Assembly (NCBI RefSeq): GCF_900106055.1
Contig: NZ_LT629792.1
Location: 1,922,001 to 1,986,000 of the forward strand
From: Schaalia radingae
Lineage (GTDB): Bacteria; Actinomycetota; Actinomycetes; Actinomycetales; Actinomycetaceae
Direction of reading: 5' to 3'
DNA: 64,000 bases
Positions within the stretch are counted from its first letter, which is position 1. Every line of letters starts with the position of its first letter. A model generated the notes under the pieces. That model saw nothing but the letters and a program-made list of their open reading frames with translations. It ran no database searches and was not told the origin of the DNA. Below are positions 56,208 to 64,000 of this stretch, in pieces. Both the position numbers and the translations under genes were made by a program.

Positions 56208-56253
56208 CGAGGGCGACGTTGCACCGCCCCTGACTACGTCTGAAGGAGAATCC

Positions 56254-57054
56254 GTGTCTGAGTTTCCTCACCTTTTCGCCCATCGCGGGGCCTCGTCCCT
56301 TGCGCCCGAAAACACGATGGGAGCGTTCGTCAAAGCGATGGAAGTCGGGGCTCGTCGCATCGAGTTCGATGTCGACATCATGGGCGATGGAACATTACTG
56401 GTCATGCACGACCAGACTTTCGACCGCACCACGTCCGGTACCGGCGGCTACTACGACAAAGGTTTCAATGACCTGCGTCGCCTGGATGCGGGCGCGTGGT
56501 TTTCCGACACATATCGCTTTGAGCGAGTTCCTGAGCTGAGCGAGGTGCTCACGTTCCTAGACGCCAATCAGATGATCGGCAACCTGGAGATCAAGCCGTG
56601 CCAGGGTGGGCAGACGCTGCGCAGCGAGCTTATCGACCGTATTTGCGTGCTCGTGGCCGGTATGAAGAATCCGTCGCAGATCCTGGTGTCCTCCTTTGAT
56701 CACGCCCTCCTCTGCGACTTTTCCGTCGCATGGCAGGCACATCACCAGGGCGGCCAGGCCAGCGCCTTCGGTACGGTGCGTCGATCCCTCGATCTGGGCT
56801 GGCTCGTTGACCCCGAATCCGAGTCGATCACCAGTGCCGTCGATGCCGCCGCCAAACTGGGGTGCACAGCGGTTCACCCTGCAAATGAGGCTGTCACACA
56901 TCGCGACGTGGAGTATGCCCGTCAGGCTGGCCTGGAAGTGAACGTGTGGACTGTCAACGATGTTGATCGCGCACGCGAACTGGCCGCATGGGGTGTCACA
57001 GGTATTTTCACTGATCGGGTTCAGGACTTCCCGGCTGAGGCTCTGCGCGCCTAG
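56254..57054 (+). CDS. Glycerophosphodiester phosphodiesterase
   Basis: The 266-residue enzyme hydrolyses glycerophosphodiesters to glycerol-3-phosphate. The GDPD signature is LFAHRGASSLAPENTMGAFVKAM, with His and Arg, followed by RRIEFDVDIMGDGTLLVMHDQTFDRTTSG, which carries the metal Glu/Asp and second His. ENLEIKPCQGG-type strand reads IGNLEIKP. The start is GTG 56254 with AAGGAG five bases before. There is no signal peptide, so it is cytoplasmic. Its product would feed GlpD. Confidence 0.93.
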   Translation: MSEFPHLFAHRGASSLAPENTMGAFVKAMEVGARRIEFDVDIMGDGTLLVMHDQTFDRTTSGTGGYYDKGFNDLRRLDAGAWFSDTYRFERVPELSEVLTFLDANQMIGNLEIKPCQGGQTLRSELIDRICVLVAGMKNPSQILVSSFDHALLCDFSVAWQAHHQGGQASAFGTVRRSLDLGWLVDPESESITSAVDAAAKLGCTAVHPANEAVTHRDVEYARQAGLEVNVWTVNDVDRARELAAWGVTGIFTDRVQDFPAEALRA

Positions 57055-57210
57055 GAGACGTTGTGGCGCGTCGGCCGTATGCCGGTCGACGCGCCGTCTC
57101 CTTCTGGCAGTTTCTGATACGCCAGGTGCGCAGCGTATCAACGCACATTCGACGAATGGCCATCAGGCTACTACCATCAAAGAAAACGGTTCGAAAGGAT
57201 TCACACTGCC

Positions 57211-59175
57211 GTGATTCGTGAACGTTCACATTTATCGTTTTTTTCTCCGTTACCAGGCGCACTGCCTCTCAAGTCAGTCACAGTTACTGATGATTTCTGG
57301 TCTCCACGTCGCGAAATCGTCCGCACGCGCTCACTTTCCCATCAGCAGGCTCAGATGAGCAAACCGGGGCATCATTTTGATGCGCTAAAAATGGCGTGGA
57401 AACCTGGCCAGACACCAGAACCTCACATCTTCTGGGATTCAGATATCGCCAAATGGATCGAAGCTGCATCGAATTCTCTGGCCTCCCATCCAGATCCCGC
57501 CCTCGAAAAAGCCGTTGATTCCACGATTGAACTGCTTGCCGGCGCCCAGCAGGACGACGGCTATCTCAATACCCATTTCACGCTGGTCGAGCCTGACAAG
57601 CGCTGGACAAACTTGCGAGATCAACACGAGCTGTATTGCGCCGGCCATCTCATTGAGGCTGCCGTCGCGCATACGTATGCAACCGGCTCGACAAAACTGC
57701 TGGGTGTTGTCACCCGCTATGTCGACCTGATTGACCGTGTGTTTGCAGATGATGGACCCTGCAGTGGCGGCTACCCAGGTCACGAGGAAATTGAACTCGC
57801 TTTGGTAAAGTTGGCTCGTCTTACGAACCAGACACGCTATCTTGAATTGGCGCAACGCTTTATTGATCGGCGCGGCCAGAAACCCTCATACTTCGCACTC
57901 GAAGAACGCGCGCGGACAGGCATGCAGTCAGATGACACATACGAATATCATCAGGCGCATCGACCCGTACGCGAGCAGGATGAAGCTGTCGGGCACGCAG
58001 TGCGAGCCATGTACCTTTATACCGCAATGGCTGACCTCGCAATCGCCACTCAAGATCAGCGTCTGCGCGACGCATGCGAGACCCTGTGGAATGACGTGAC
58101 GACACGCAAAATGTATGTCACGGGCGGAGTGGGATCCGAACCAGCACTCGAATCCTTCGGGCCTGCCTATCATCTGCCGAACGAACACGGCTACGCCGAA
58201 ACATGCGCAGCTATCGGCCTCGTTTTCTGGGCACAACGCATGGCGTACATGACCGGTCAAGCACGTTACATTGATGTTCTTGAGCGCGCACTGTACAACG
58301 GGGTGCTTTCCGGAGCCTCACTCGATGGCATGAGCTATTTCTACGATAATCCTCTTGAGTCCGATGGGACACGTTCGCGCTCACCGTGGTTTGGGTGCGC
58401 ATGCTGCCCGCCGAATTTCGCACGTCTGCTCACTTCGCTCGAACACTTTATTTACTCCATCGACGAGGGCGACTCTCCTGCCACTTTTTCCGCAGATACC
58501 ACGTGTCACACTGCTGACGATCACAAGGCTGAAGTGATGACCGTCAATCTCTATATCAGCAGTGAGGCATCGTGGCCTGTTGCAAACGGCAGCATGAAAA
58601 TCCAGCAGACGAGCAACATGCCATGGGATGGCGACGTCAGTCTCACTGTCAGTGCCAGTTCCCCGACAGAGCACATGCTGCGTTTACGAATTCCGCAATG
58701 GGCTTCGTCATTCGCACTGGCCATCAATGGCGAGTCCGTTACCCCTGCGATGCGCGACGGGTACGCGTGCATCGAACGAACGTGGCACGACTCGACGCAG
58801 TTGGACCTTCGTCTTGCGATGGACACAACCCGCGTGTGGGCAAATCCCCGCGTAGGAGACTGCGCCGGCAAGGTGGCAATTGAACGTGGACCTCTGGTGT
58901 ATTGCGCTGAAGAGATTGACAACGATGCACCCATACCATGCATTGCCATAGCCGATTGCTCTGACGCCGATACTTCTTTCAACAATGAGCTCGGTCTCTA
59001 CGAGCTTCATCTTTCTGCCGCCGCGGCCACCTCCTCGGACAACGCGGCACTGTACTCGCATCACTCGCCGTCATTGACAAGCACTCGCGCAACATTGGTG
59101 CCGTACTACGCATGGAATAACCGCGGCCAGGGCGCAATGGCCGTATGGCTCCTGGATGCAGAAAGACTGCGGTAA
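57211..59175 (+). CDS. Beta-L-arabinofuranosidase, glycoside hydrolase family 127
   Basis: The 654-residue cytoplasmic enzyme releases L-arabinofuranose from plant glycans such as hydroxyproline-linked arabinans. It matches the HypBA1 family: DDFWSPRREIVRTRSL start and (alpha/alpha)6 barrel. Glu330 and Cys332 (YAETCAAIG) and Cys396, Cys398 and Cys399 (GCACCPPNFARL) match the zinc-thiolate centre, with Cys398 as the likely nucleophile. Beta-sandwich domains follow. The start is GTG at 57211; AAAGGA lies about 12 bases upstream. No transporter adjoins it. GH127 also contains other activities, so specificity is moderate. Confidence 0.92.
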   Translation: MIRERSHLSFFSPLPGALPLKSVTVTDDFWSPRREIVRTRSLSHQQAQMSKPGHHFDALKMAWKPGQTPEPHIFWDSDIAKWIEAASNSLASHPDPALEKAVDSTIELLAGAQQDDGYLNTHFTLVEPDKRWTNLRDQHELYCAGHLIEAAVAHTYATGSTKLLGVVTRYVDLIDRVFADDGPCSGGYPGHEEIELALVKLARLTNQTRYLELAQRFIDRRGQKPSYFALEERARTGMQSDDTYEYHQAHRPVREQDEAVGHAVRAMYLYTAMADLAIATQDQRLRDACETLWNDVTTRKMYVTGGVGSEPALESFGPAYHLPNEHGYAETCAAIGLVFWAQRMAYMTGQARYIDVLERALYNGVLSGASLDGMSYFYDNPLESDGTRSRSPWFGCACCPPNFARLLTSLEHFIYSIDEGDSPATFSADTTCHTADDHKAEVMTVNLYISSEASWPVANGSMKIQQTSNMPWDGDVSLTVSASSPTEHMLRLRIPQWASSFALAINGESVTPAMRDGYACIERTWHDSTQLDLRLAMDTTRVWANPRVGDCAGKVAIERGPLVYCAEEIDNDAPIPCIAIADCSDADTSFNNELGLYELHLSAAAATSSDNAALYSHHSPSLTSTRATLVPYYAWNNRGQGAMAVWLLDAERLR

Positions 59176-59232
59176 CAGCCTCAACATCCCATGCCGTCTC
59201 CGCCCACAACGCTCAGTTCCCCACGAAAGAAA

Positions 59233-60540
59233 CTACTGTGCGGCAGCGTCCGTGCGTCGGTCGGCTCGCAGTGCCAGCATTTTCGCCAGTGACACTTCAG
59301 CAACGGAGTCAATGATGAGCAGTGAACCGAGGACACCGGCGACCTTGCTCCATCCGGATCGGGGTTTCGAGGTGCGGATCGCCGTTGCCACCAGCATCGC
59401 ACCGGTTGCAGCTTCCACCGCTGCGCCGACGCGCACAATCCAGGGCTTTTCAAGCGCGGTCGAGTGGTAAGCCTCCCAGATGTTGTGGCCGGTTGCTTCC
59501 GGTTCCCGCAGCAGAATGTCAACGCTTCGACCAATTGCATTGGAAATTCCGCGCGCCATGTGAGGCTGCGTTCCCTCAACTGCTTCAGCCTCGCACCTGC
59601 CGAGCAGGAAGTCGGCGGCACTATCCGGCAGGCCAACTGCCGCCACGACGGCTTTCACTGCCTCGTCACCGCTCTTTGTGGTGGCGTCAATGAGTGCGTC
59701 GGCGTCGGCACCGGGAATCATCGCGGCGATTTCTTTCATATTCGTGTTTTCGCCGACGAGCGCGTCGATTTCGTCGGTGCTTTTCCCGCTGACACCGCGT
59801 TTGCCGGGGACCATCAGGTATCGCATTGCCCAGTTGAAGGAAATGACATGTTCAAGATGGTCGTCGGTCACCAGGAATATCTGGAATTCGTCATCTGCCA
59901 TGGACAGCGTGACCAGCGGCAAATCGCCGAAGTTCCAGCCCAAACGTTCCGGGGGCAGTTCGGCAAAGAGTGCGCGTGCATCGCCGGGCAGCTCGAGATC
60001 TGCAATATCGACACCTTCGAGTGCCGCCAGCAGTGGGACGGACGATGCGGGAGTCCGTCCGATTTCGATAATGCGCGATTTCACTGCATCGAGCGGTTCG
60101 TTCATGTCGCCATTGAATTGGGCGCGCAGTTCGTCCTGGCTTAATGAGGCTGTTTCGTCGGCCGTATCTGGTGCGTCCTTGCCGGAATCGTCGTCGCCTG
60201 CCTCGTCCGCCCGCGCATCGTCGTGCGGTCCGTCAACAACTTCATCCAGGTGGTCTGACTGGCCGGCGCCAAGTCGCACCTCGGCCTTGTAGGTGGTGGC
60301 AAGTTCGTCAGCGAGTTCCTGTTCGGTTGGTCCCGGTTTGAGGATCTCGGAGCGAGGTCCGATGGTGGCGAGCTTGCCATCATCGTTGGATGCCATGACA
60401 AAGCCCAGCAGCCGCGTGCTGCGGTCAAACCACTCCAGTCGCGCGACGATTCCTCTCTTGGACAAGTCTTCAGCGACTTCTTCAGGATTGAGTGTCTGGG
60501 CAATCATCATGCCGTCAATCCGATTCCACTGTTGCGTCAT
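59233..60540 (-). CDS. Uncharacterised protein with C-terminal membrane segment
   Basis: The 435-residue protein is not recognised. Residues 1-85 form a mixed domain (WNRIDGMMIAQTLNPEEVAEDL, RLEWFDRSTRLLGFVMAS). Residues 95-150 are acidic low complexity (DGPHDDARADEAGDDDSGKD). A domain at about 150-350 contains PLLAALEGVDIADLELPGD and AMRYLMVPGKRGVSGKST. One or two hydrophobic segments occur at about 375-420 (VGAAVEAATGAMLVATAI, LGSLLIIDSVAEVSLAKML). ATG 60540 has GGGAGG upstream. It seems restricted to relatives of this organism, by inference. Confidence 0.75.
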   Translation of the reverse strand: MTQQWNRIDGMMIAQTLNPEEVAEDLSKRGIVARLEWFDRSTRLLGFVMASNDDGKLATIGPRSEILKPGPTEQELADELATTYKAEVRLGAGQSDHLDEVVDGPHDDARADEAGDDDSGKDAPDTADETASLSQDELRAQFNGDMNEPLDAVKSRIIEIGRTPASSVPLLAALEGVDIADLELPGDARALFAELPPERLGWNFGDLPLVTLSMADDEFQIFLVTDDHLEHVISFNWAMRYLMVPGKRGVSGKSTDEIDALVGENTNMKEIAAMIPGADADALIDATTKSGDEAVKAVVAAVGLPDSAADFLLGRCEAEAVEGTQPHMARGISNAIGRSVDILLREPEATGHNIWEAYHSTALEKPWIVRVGAAVEAATGAMLVATAIRTSKPRSGWSKVAGVLGSLLIIDSVAEVSLAKMLALRADRRTDAAAQ

Positions 60541-60644
60541 TGGATCCTCCCACGTTGATTTCACTACCAGTATCTCATCACGAGCAGACGTCTTGCGCCC
60601 CATTTTGAGCAGTCAGGCGCCGTTTTCTGCCTTTACACAGCGAA

Positions 60645-60688
60645 AAGGCTCGGATGGTCACGCTCGACAGCGCGCCCATCCGAGCCTT
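60645..60688 (-). terminator. Rho-independent terminator of the aldolase gene
   Basis: Arms 60645-60657 and 60676-60688 (AAGGCTCGGATGG and complement, 13 bp perfect) with an 18 base loop. On the minus strand the stem is followed by TTCGC after TT. It lies 67 bases after the aldolase stop. Confidence 0.8.
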
Positions 60689-60754
60689 CTTCACGTCAGT
60701 CACCGGCAAGGTGACCGTTCGCGGATGCTGTCAGTGACAGCGGCTCGCGAATGC

Positions 60755-61780
60755 TTACTTCATCTTGGTGCCGGTGGAGCCCAGACGCTCACATGCCTCG
60801 ACAACGCGAGCAGCCATGCCAGCTTCAGCAGCCTTGCCCCATGAACGAGGATCGTACTGCTTCTTCACGCCGACCTCGCCGTCGATCTTCAGAACGCCTT
60901 CGACGTTCTGCATCATCCAGGCGGCAACGGGACGGGTGAATGCGTACTGCGTGTCGGTGTCGACGTTCATCTTGATGACGCCGTTTTCGACAGCGGTGGC
61001 GATTTCCTCAGCGGTCGAACCGGATCCGCCGTGCATCACCAGGTCGAAGGGTCGGTCGCCAGCATCGAACTTCTTGCCCACAGCTTCCTGGATCTCTCCG
61101 AGGATCTCCGGGCGCAGCTTGACGAAACCAGGCTTGTACGCACCGTGGACGTTACCGAAGGTCAGCGCTGTGATGTAACGGCCCTTTTCGCCCAGACCCA
61201 GTGCCTCGACGGTCTTGATGCCGTCTTCAGGAGTGGTGTAGAGCTTTTCGTTGATCTCGCCCTTGATGCCGTCTTCTTCGCCGCCGACAACACCGATCTC
61301 AACTTCAAGAATGGTGTTGGACTTCTGCGACAGCTCCAGCAGTTCCTGAGCGATCTTCAGGTTCTCGTCCAACGGAACGGATGAGCCGTCCCACATGTGG
61401 GACTGGTAGAAGGGCAGACGTCCTGCCTTGACTTCTTCGGCTTCCAGTTCCATGAGCGGACGAATCCAGGAATCAATGTTCTGCTTGGCGCAGTGGTCAG
61501 TGTGCAGCGCGACGGTGACTGGGTAGTTCTTGGCAACCTCGCGTGCGTATGCAGCCATAGCGAGTGAGCCGGCAACGCGATCCTTGATCGTCGAGCCGGA
61601 CCAGTATTCTGCGCCGCCCACAGAAACCTGGATGATGCCATCGGATTCTGCTTCCGCGAAGCCTCGCAGAGCTGCAGTCAGAGTTTGGGATGAGGTCACG
61701 TTGATCGCAGGGTAAGCAAACTTGCCCTTCTTGGCGCGATCGAACATTTCGTTGTAGACCTCAGGTGTTGCGATAGGCAC
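60755..61780 (-). CDS. fba: Fructose-bisphosphate aldolase, class II
   Basis: The zinc enzyme splits fructose-1,6-bisphosphate in glycolysis and acts in reverse in gluconeogenesis. The zinc ligands lie in VALHTDHCAK and in FGNVHGAY and MHGGSGST. The catalytic Asp is in HTDHC. Length 341 is normal. The start is GTG 61780 with AGGAGG five bases before; the frame runs further upstream without support. It is a single-gene unit with its own terminator. Confidence 0.96.
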   Translation of the reverse strand: MPIATPEVYNEMFDRAKKGKFAYPAINVTSSQTLTAALRGFAEAESDGIIQVSVGGAEYWSGSTIKDRVAGSLAMAAYAREVAKNYPVTVALHTDHCAKQNIDSWIRPLMELEAEEVKAGRLPFYQSHMWDGSSVPLDENLKIAQELLELSQKSNTILEVEIGVVGGEEDGIKGEINEKLYTTPEDGIKTVEALGLGEKGRYITALTFGNVHGAYKPGFVKLRPEILGEIQEAVGKKFDAGDRPFDLVMHGGSGSTAEEIATAVENGVIKMNVDTDTQYAFTRPVAAWMMQNVEGVLKIDGEVGVKKQYDPRSWGKAAEAGMAARVVEACERLGSTGTKMK

Positions 61781-61918
61781 AGGAGCCTCCTCTTTGAACG
61801 ACAGTCGGTCAATCAGTATTATCTCATGTTTTGCTCGGCCGTGGAGGGGAGAAAGTCCCGTCCGACCATTGCACACTTATTGGCAGCAGGCCCAGCGCAT
61901 GAGTGTTGACAATGGCCT

Positions 61919-62563
61919 CTAGCTCGTCGCCTTTGTTTGCACAACCCATGCCCACATAGCAATGGCAGCGGCATGACCCACATTCATCGACCGGGTCGAC
62001 CCATACTGCGTGATGTGCAGGATCTGGGAACAAGCCCGCCGCATAGCTTCGCTCAGCCCGCCGCGTTCGGCACCAAAAACCAGGCATGCCCGCTCGGGAA
62101 TCACGGCCCCTTCGAGCGGGCGCGAGCCCTCCACATTGTCGATACCGATAAGCGTGATTCCCTGCTCGACGCACTGGCGAGCGAGTGCCTGACAGTCGTC
62201 AACATGCGCTACATCCAGGTAGCGATCAGTGACCATCGCGCCTCGACGATTCCACCGCTTACGCCCCACAATCCACACACGTCTGGCGCCAAGAGCGTTT
62301 GCGGTGCGCACAATCGAGCCGATATTGAAATCATGCTCGACGTTTTCAATCGCCACATGCAGCCCGGTGGAGCGCTGTGCCATGTCGGCACGGATGGCAT
62401 CCATGGTCCAGTAACGGTACTGGTCTTCAACGTTTCGCGTATCGCCGTTCGCCAACAAGTCGGGGTCGAGTCGCTCGTCATCGGGCCATGAATTTGATCC
62501 CCCTGGCCACGGCCCTACCCCTGTAGGAGCGTTGGATGCTGTTGAACGATTCGTATCCTCCAC
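61919..62563 (-). CDS. TrmH/SpoU-family RNA methyltransferase
   Basis: The 214-residue SPOUT enzyme methylates ribose 2'-O in tRNA or rRNA using SAM. Motif 1 is ENVEHDFNIGSIVRTANALGA, motif 2 ACLVFGAERGGLSEAMRRAC, and motif 3 ITQYGSTRSMNVGHAAAIAMW, the trefoil knot. A polar N-terminus of about 65 residues precedes the domain. It sits near pyrE in many Actinobacteria; here nagD lies between on the other strand. The target is unknown. Confidence 0.93.
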   Translation of the reverse strand: MEDTNRSTASNAPTGVGPWPGGSNSWPDDERLDPDLLANGDTRNVEDQYRYWTMDAIRADMAQRSTGLHVAIENVEHDFNIGSIVRTANALGARRVWIVGRKRWNRRGAMVTDRYLDVAHVDDCQALARQCVEQGITLIGIDNVEGSRPLEGAVIPERACLVFGAERGGLSEAMRRACSQILHITQYGSTRSMNVGHAAAIAMWAWVVQTKATS

Positions 62564-62768
62564 GGCGACTAGGGTACACGGATAATGAGCACCTCGGTTT
62601 CACAGGTCGCCTTGACACTGCATTCCAGCTTGCCCCCTCGCCTCGTCTTGCCACTTCTCGACCTGAATACCGCGCACCGCCATACACGCAGACACATGTC
62701 GCGACAGCATCTGCACCTTCTTGCCCGGCATCTGCCCACTAACGGTTGATCCTCGATACATTAGAGCC

Positions 62769-63593
62769 ATGAACGAAAATCTCTACGACACGGTGCCGCT
62801 CTCGCAGATGCCACCGGCCACTGCCTGGCTGTCCGACATGGATGGCGTCCTGGTCAAGGAAAACCGCGCGCTTCCCGGCGCGCAGGAGTTTCTCGACGCA
62901 TTGAAATCGCACAACATGCCGTTCCTGGTGCTGACGAATAATTCAACGTTCACGAACCGCGACCTGTCCGCCCGACTGGCTCGTTCCGGCCTGGACGTTC
63001 CGGAAGACCGTATCTGGACGTCTGCCAACGCGACCGCTGCGTTCCTGTCGCAGCAGTCCCCGCAATCATCGGCTTACATTATTGGCGAGGCCGGCCTGAC
63101 CACTGCTCTGCACAATGCGGGCTATATCATGACTGACACGGATCCTGAATTCGTGATTCTGGGCGAAACACGCTCCTACGACTTCAACGCCCTGACTCGC
63201 GCGATCCGTTTGATCGAAAAAGGCGCGAAGTTCATCGCTACCAACCCAGATGCGACCGGGCCTTCCGACGAGGGCACCCTTCCGGCAACCGGCTCCATTG
63301 CCGCGATGATCGAGCGTGCAACAAACCGCTCGCCCTACTACGTAGGTAAACCGAATCCCATTATGATCCGGGCCGCGCTCAATAAAATCGGCGCACACTC
63401 CGAGACCGCGGCGATGGTCGGTGACCGTATGGATACCGATATTCAGGCCGGTGTGGAGGCCGGACTGCGCACACACCTCGTGCTCACTGGCTCAACCGAT
63501 GAACACGAAATTCAGAATTTCCCGTACCGCCCGTTTGGTGTTCACCAAGGCATTGGCGATCTGGTCGAATTGGTCGAAGCCGGACGCGGCTAA
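62769..63593 (+). CDS. HAD-IIA family phosphatase (NagD-like)
   Basis: The 274-residue phosphatase has HAD motif I AWLSDMDGVLVKE, motif II LVLTNNSTFTNRD, a IIA-type cap (about 85-190), Lys in YVGKPNPIMIRAAL and motif IV MVGDRMDTDIQAGVEAGL. Likely substrates are nucleotides or sugar phosphates. The start is ATG 62769; the longer frame from 62721 is not supported. It is divergent from the TrmH gene. Confidence 0.92.
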   Translation: MNENLYDTVPLSQMPPATAWLSDMDGVLVKENRALPGAQEFLDALKSHNMPFLVLTNNSTFTNRDLSARLARSGLDVPEDRIWTSANATAAFLSQQSPQSSAYIIGEAGLTTALHNAGYIMTDTDPEFVILGETRSYDFNALTRAIRLIEKGAKFIATNPDATGPSDEGTLPATGSIAAMIERATNRSPYYVGKPNPIMIRAALNKIGAHSETAAMVGDRMDTDIQAGVEAGLRTHLVLTGSTDEHEIQNFPYRPFGVHQGIGDLVELVEAGRG

Positions 63594-63686
63594 GCTCCGG
63601 CCAATCCGCGCCAGGCTGGGATCAGCGTGCAGGCTACCCTCGTGAATCGACCTTCCGGTCAGCACTCACTGAGATCGAGGTAAAAG

Positions 63687-64000
63687 CTAATCGAGGTCGA
63701 GGTCAGCCAGTCCGAGGGCACTGAAATACGGCAGTCCTTCTGCTTCGATACGCTCTTTGGCACCCGTGGCGCGATCCACAACAACGGCAACTGCCAGGAC
63801 TTCTGCCCCGGCTTCACGCAGAGCATGGACAGCTTCGATCGGTGAGCCACCCGTGGTGGAGGTATCTTCCAGGACGATCACTCGCCTGCCCTGAACGTCT
63901 GGGCCTTCGATGCGGCGCTTCATGCCGTGGTCCTTGGCTGCTTTGCGCACCACGAATGCGTCCAGGTTCAGGCCGCGAGAGGCGGCTGCGTGCATCATGG
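63687..64000 (-). CDS. pyrE: Orotate phosphoribosyltransferase, C-terminal part, truncated by window edge
   Basis: The frame reaches the right edge and carries the PRPP-binding motif RRVIVLEDTSTTGGSPIEAV and the catalytic-loop Lys/His region RKAAKDHGMKRRIEG. It converts orotate and PRPP to OMP in pyrimidine synthesis. The VLEDTSTTGGS form with EDTSTTGGS is typical of actinobacterial PyrE. The N-terminal half lies outside the window. Confidence 0.93.
   Translation of the reverse strand, partial: MMHAAASRGLNLDAFVVRKAAKDHGMKRRIEGPDVQGRRVIVLEDTSTTGGSPIEAVHALREAGAEVLAVAVVVDRATGAKERIEAEGLPYFSALGLADLDLD

Overview
This 64 kb window is a chromosomal segment of a high-GC Gram-positive bacterium, most likely a host-associated member of the Actinomycetaceae (Schaalia/Actinomyces-like). 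The evidence is: DtxR-type repressor, DUF3027 beside a cold-shock gene, DUF4032, DUF2520 next to panC/panD, an orphan WXG100 protein, a LytR_C protein, a CIRCE-controlled stand-alone groEL, an MdbA-like thiol-disulfide protein and a sorted CnaB-type surface adhesin. No plasmid, phage or intact insertion sequence was seen. The species call is inference.

Layout. 1-1861: start of a large helicase-like gene running off the left edge. 2.1-8.8 kb: a lactose/galactoside module (GH2 beta-galactosidase, two ABC permeases, a lipoprotein binding protein) that lacks its own ATPase and is visibly AT-richer in the transporter part; two similar palindromes lie upstream of lacZ and of the binding protein. 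9.2-12.3 kb: tRNA-Arg, a universal stress protein, an NlpC/P60 hydrolase behind a ydaO-type (c-di-AMP) riboswitch, and a DtxR regulator. 12.6-18 kb: serC, an MFS exporter, a purine permease, DUF3027 and a cold-shock protein. 18-23 kb: a TPM-domain membrane protein, an alpha/beta hydrolase, PspA and a NYN-domain protein. 23.1-23.8 kb: a convergent intergenic region holding a mirror-symmetric array of eight 18-19 bp units. 23.8-32.4 kb: glpD, a SorC regulator, an ADP-ribosylglycohydrolase, lysS and a pantothenate cluster (DUF2520 - panC - panD). 32.4-40.8 kb: two bacterial PH-domain membrane proteins, a two-component system, an HD-like protein, WXG100 and groEL with two CIRCE sites. 40.9-49.5 kb: a hydroquinone-reductase-type GST, LytR_C, ung, a small lipoprotein, tRNA-Thr, an MdbA-like protein, a Ser/Thr kinase and an orphan MsmK/UgpC sugar-importer ATPase. 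50-57 kb: a LVKTG-ended adhesin, an ABM-domain protein, an SGNH hydrolase, DUF4032 and a glycerophosphodiesterase. 57-64 kb: GH127 beta-L-arabinofuranosidase, an uncharacterised membrane protein, class II fructose-bisphosphate aldolase, a SpoU-type RNA methyltransferase, a HAD-IIA phosphatase and the C-terminal part of pyrE.

How it fits together. The cell appears to import galactosides and process arabinofuranosides; the orphan MsmK/UgpC ATPase at 48 kb is the obvious energiser for the permeases at 5-8 kb. The three pantothenate genes form one unit in which the DUF2520 oxidoreductase plausibly supplies the ketopantoate reductase step. The most unusual non-coding signal is the 303 bp mirrored array at 23.3-23.6 kb. 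Several other short repeat arrays (9.4, 28.0, 38.4 and 50.0 kb) occupy intergenic DNA.
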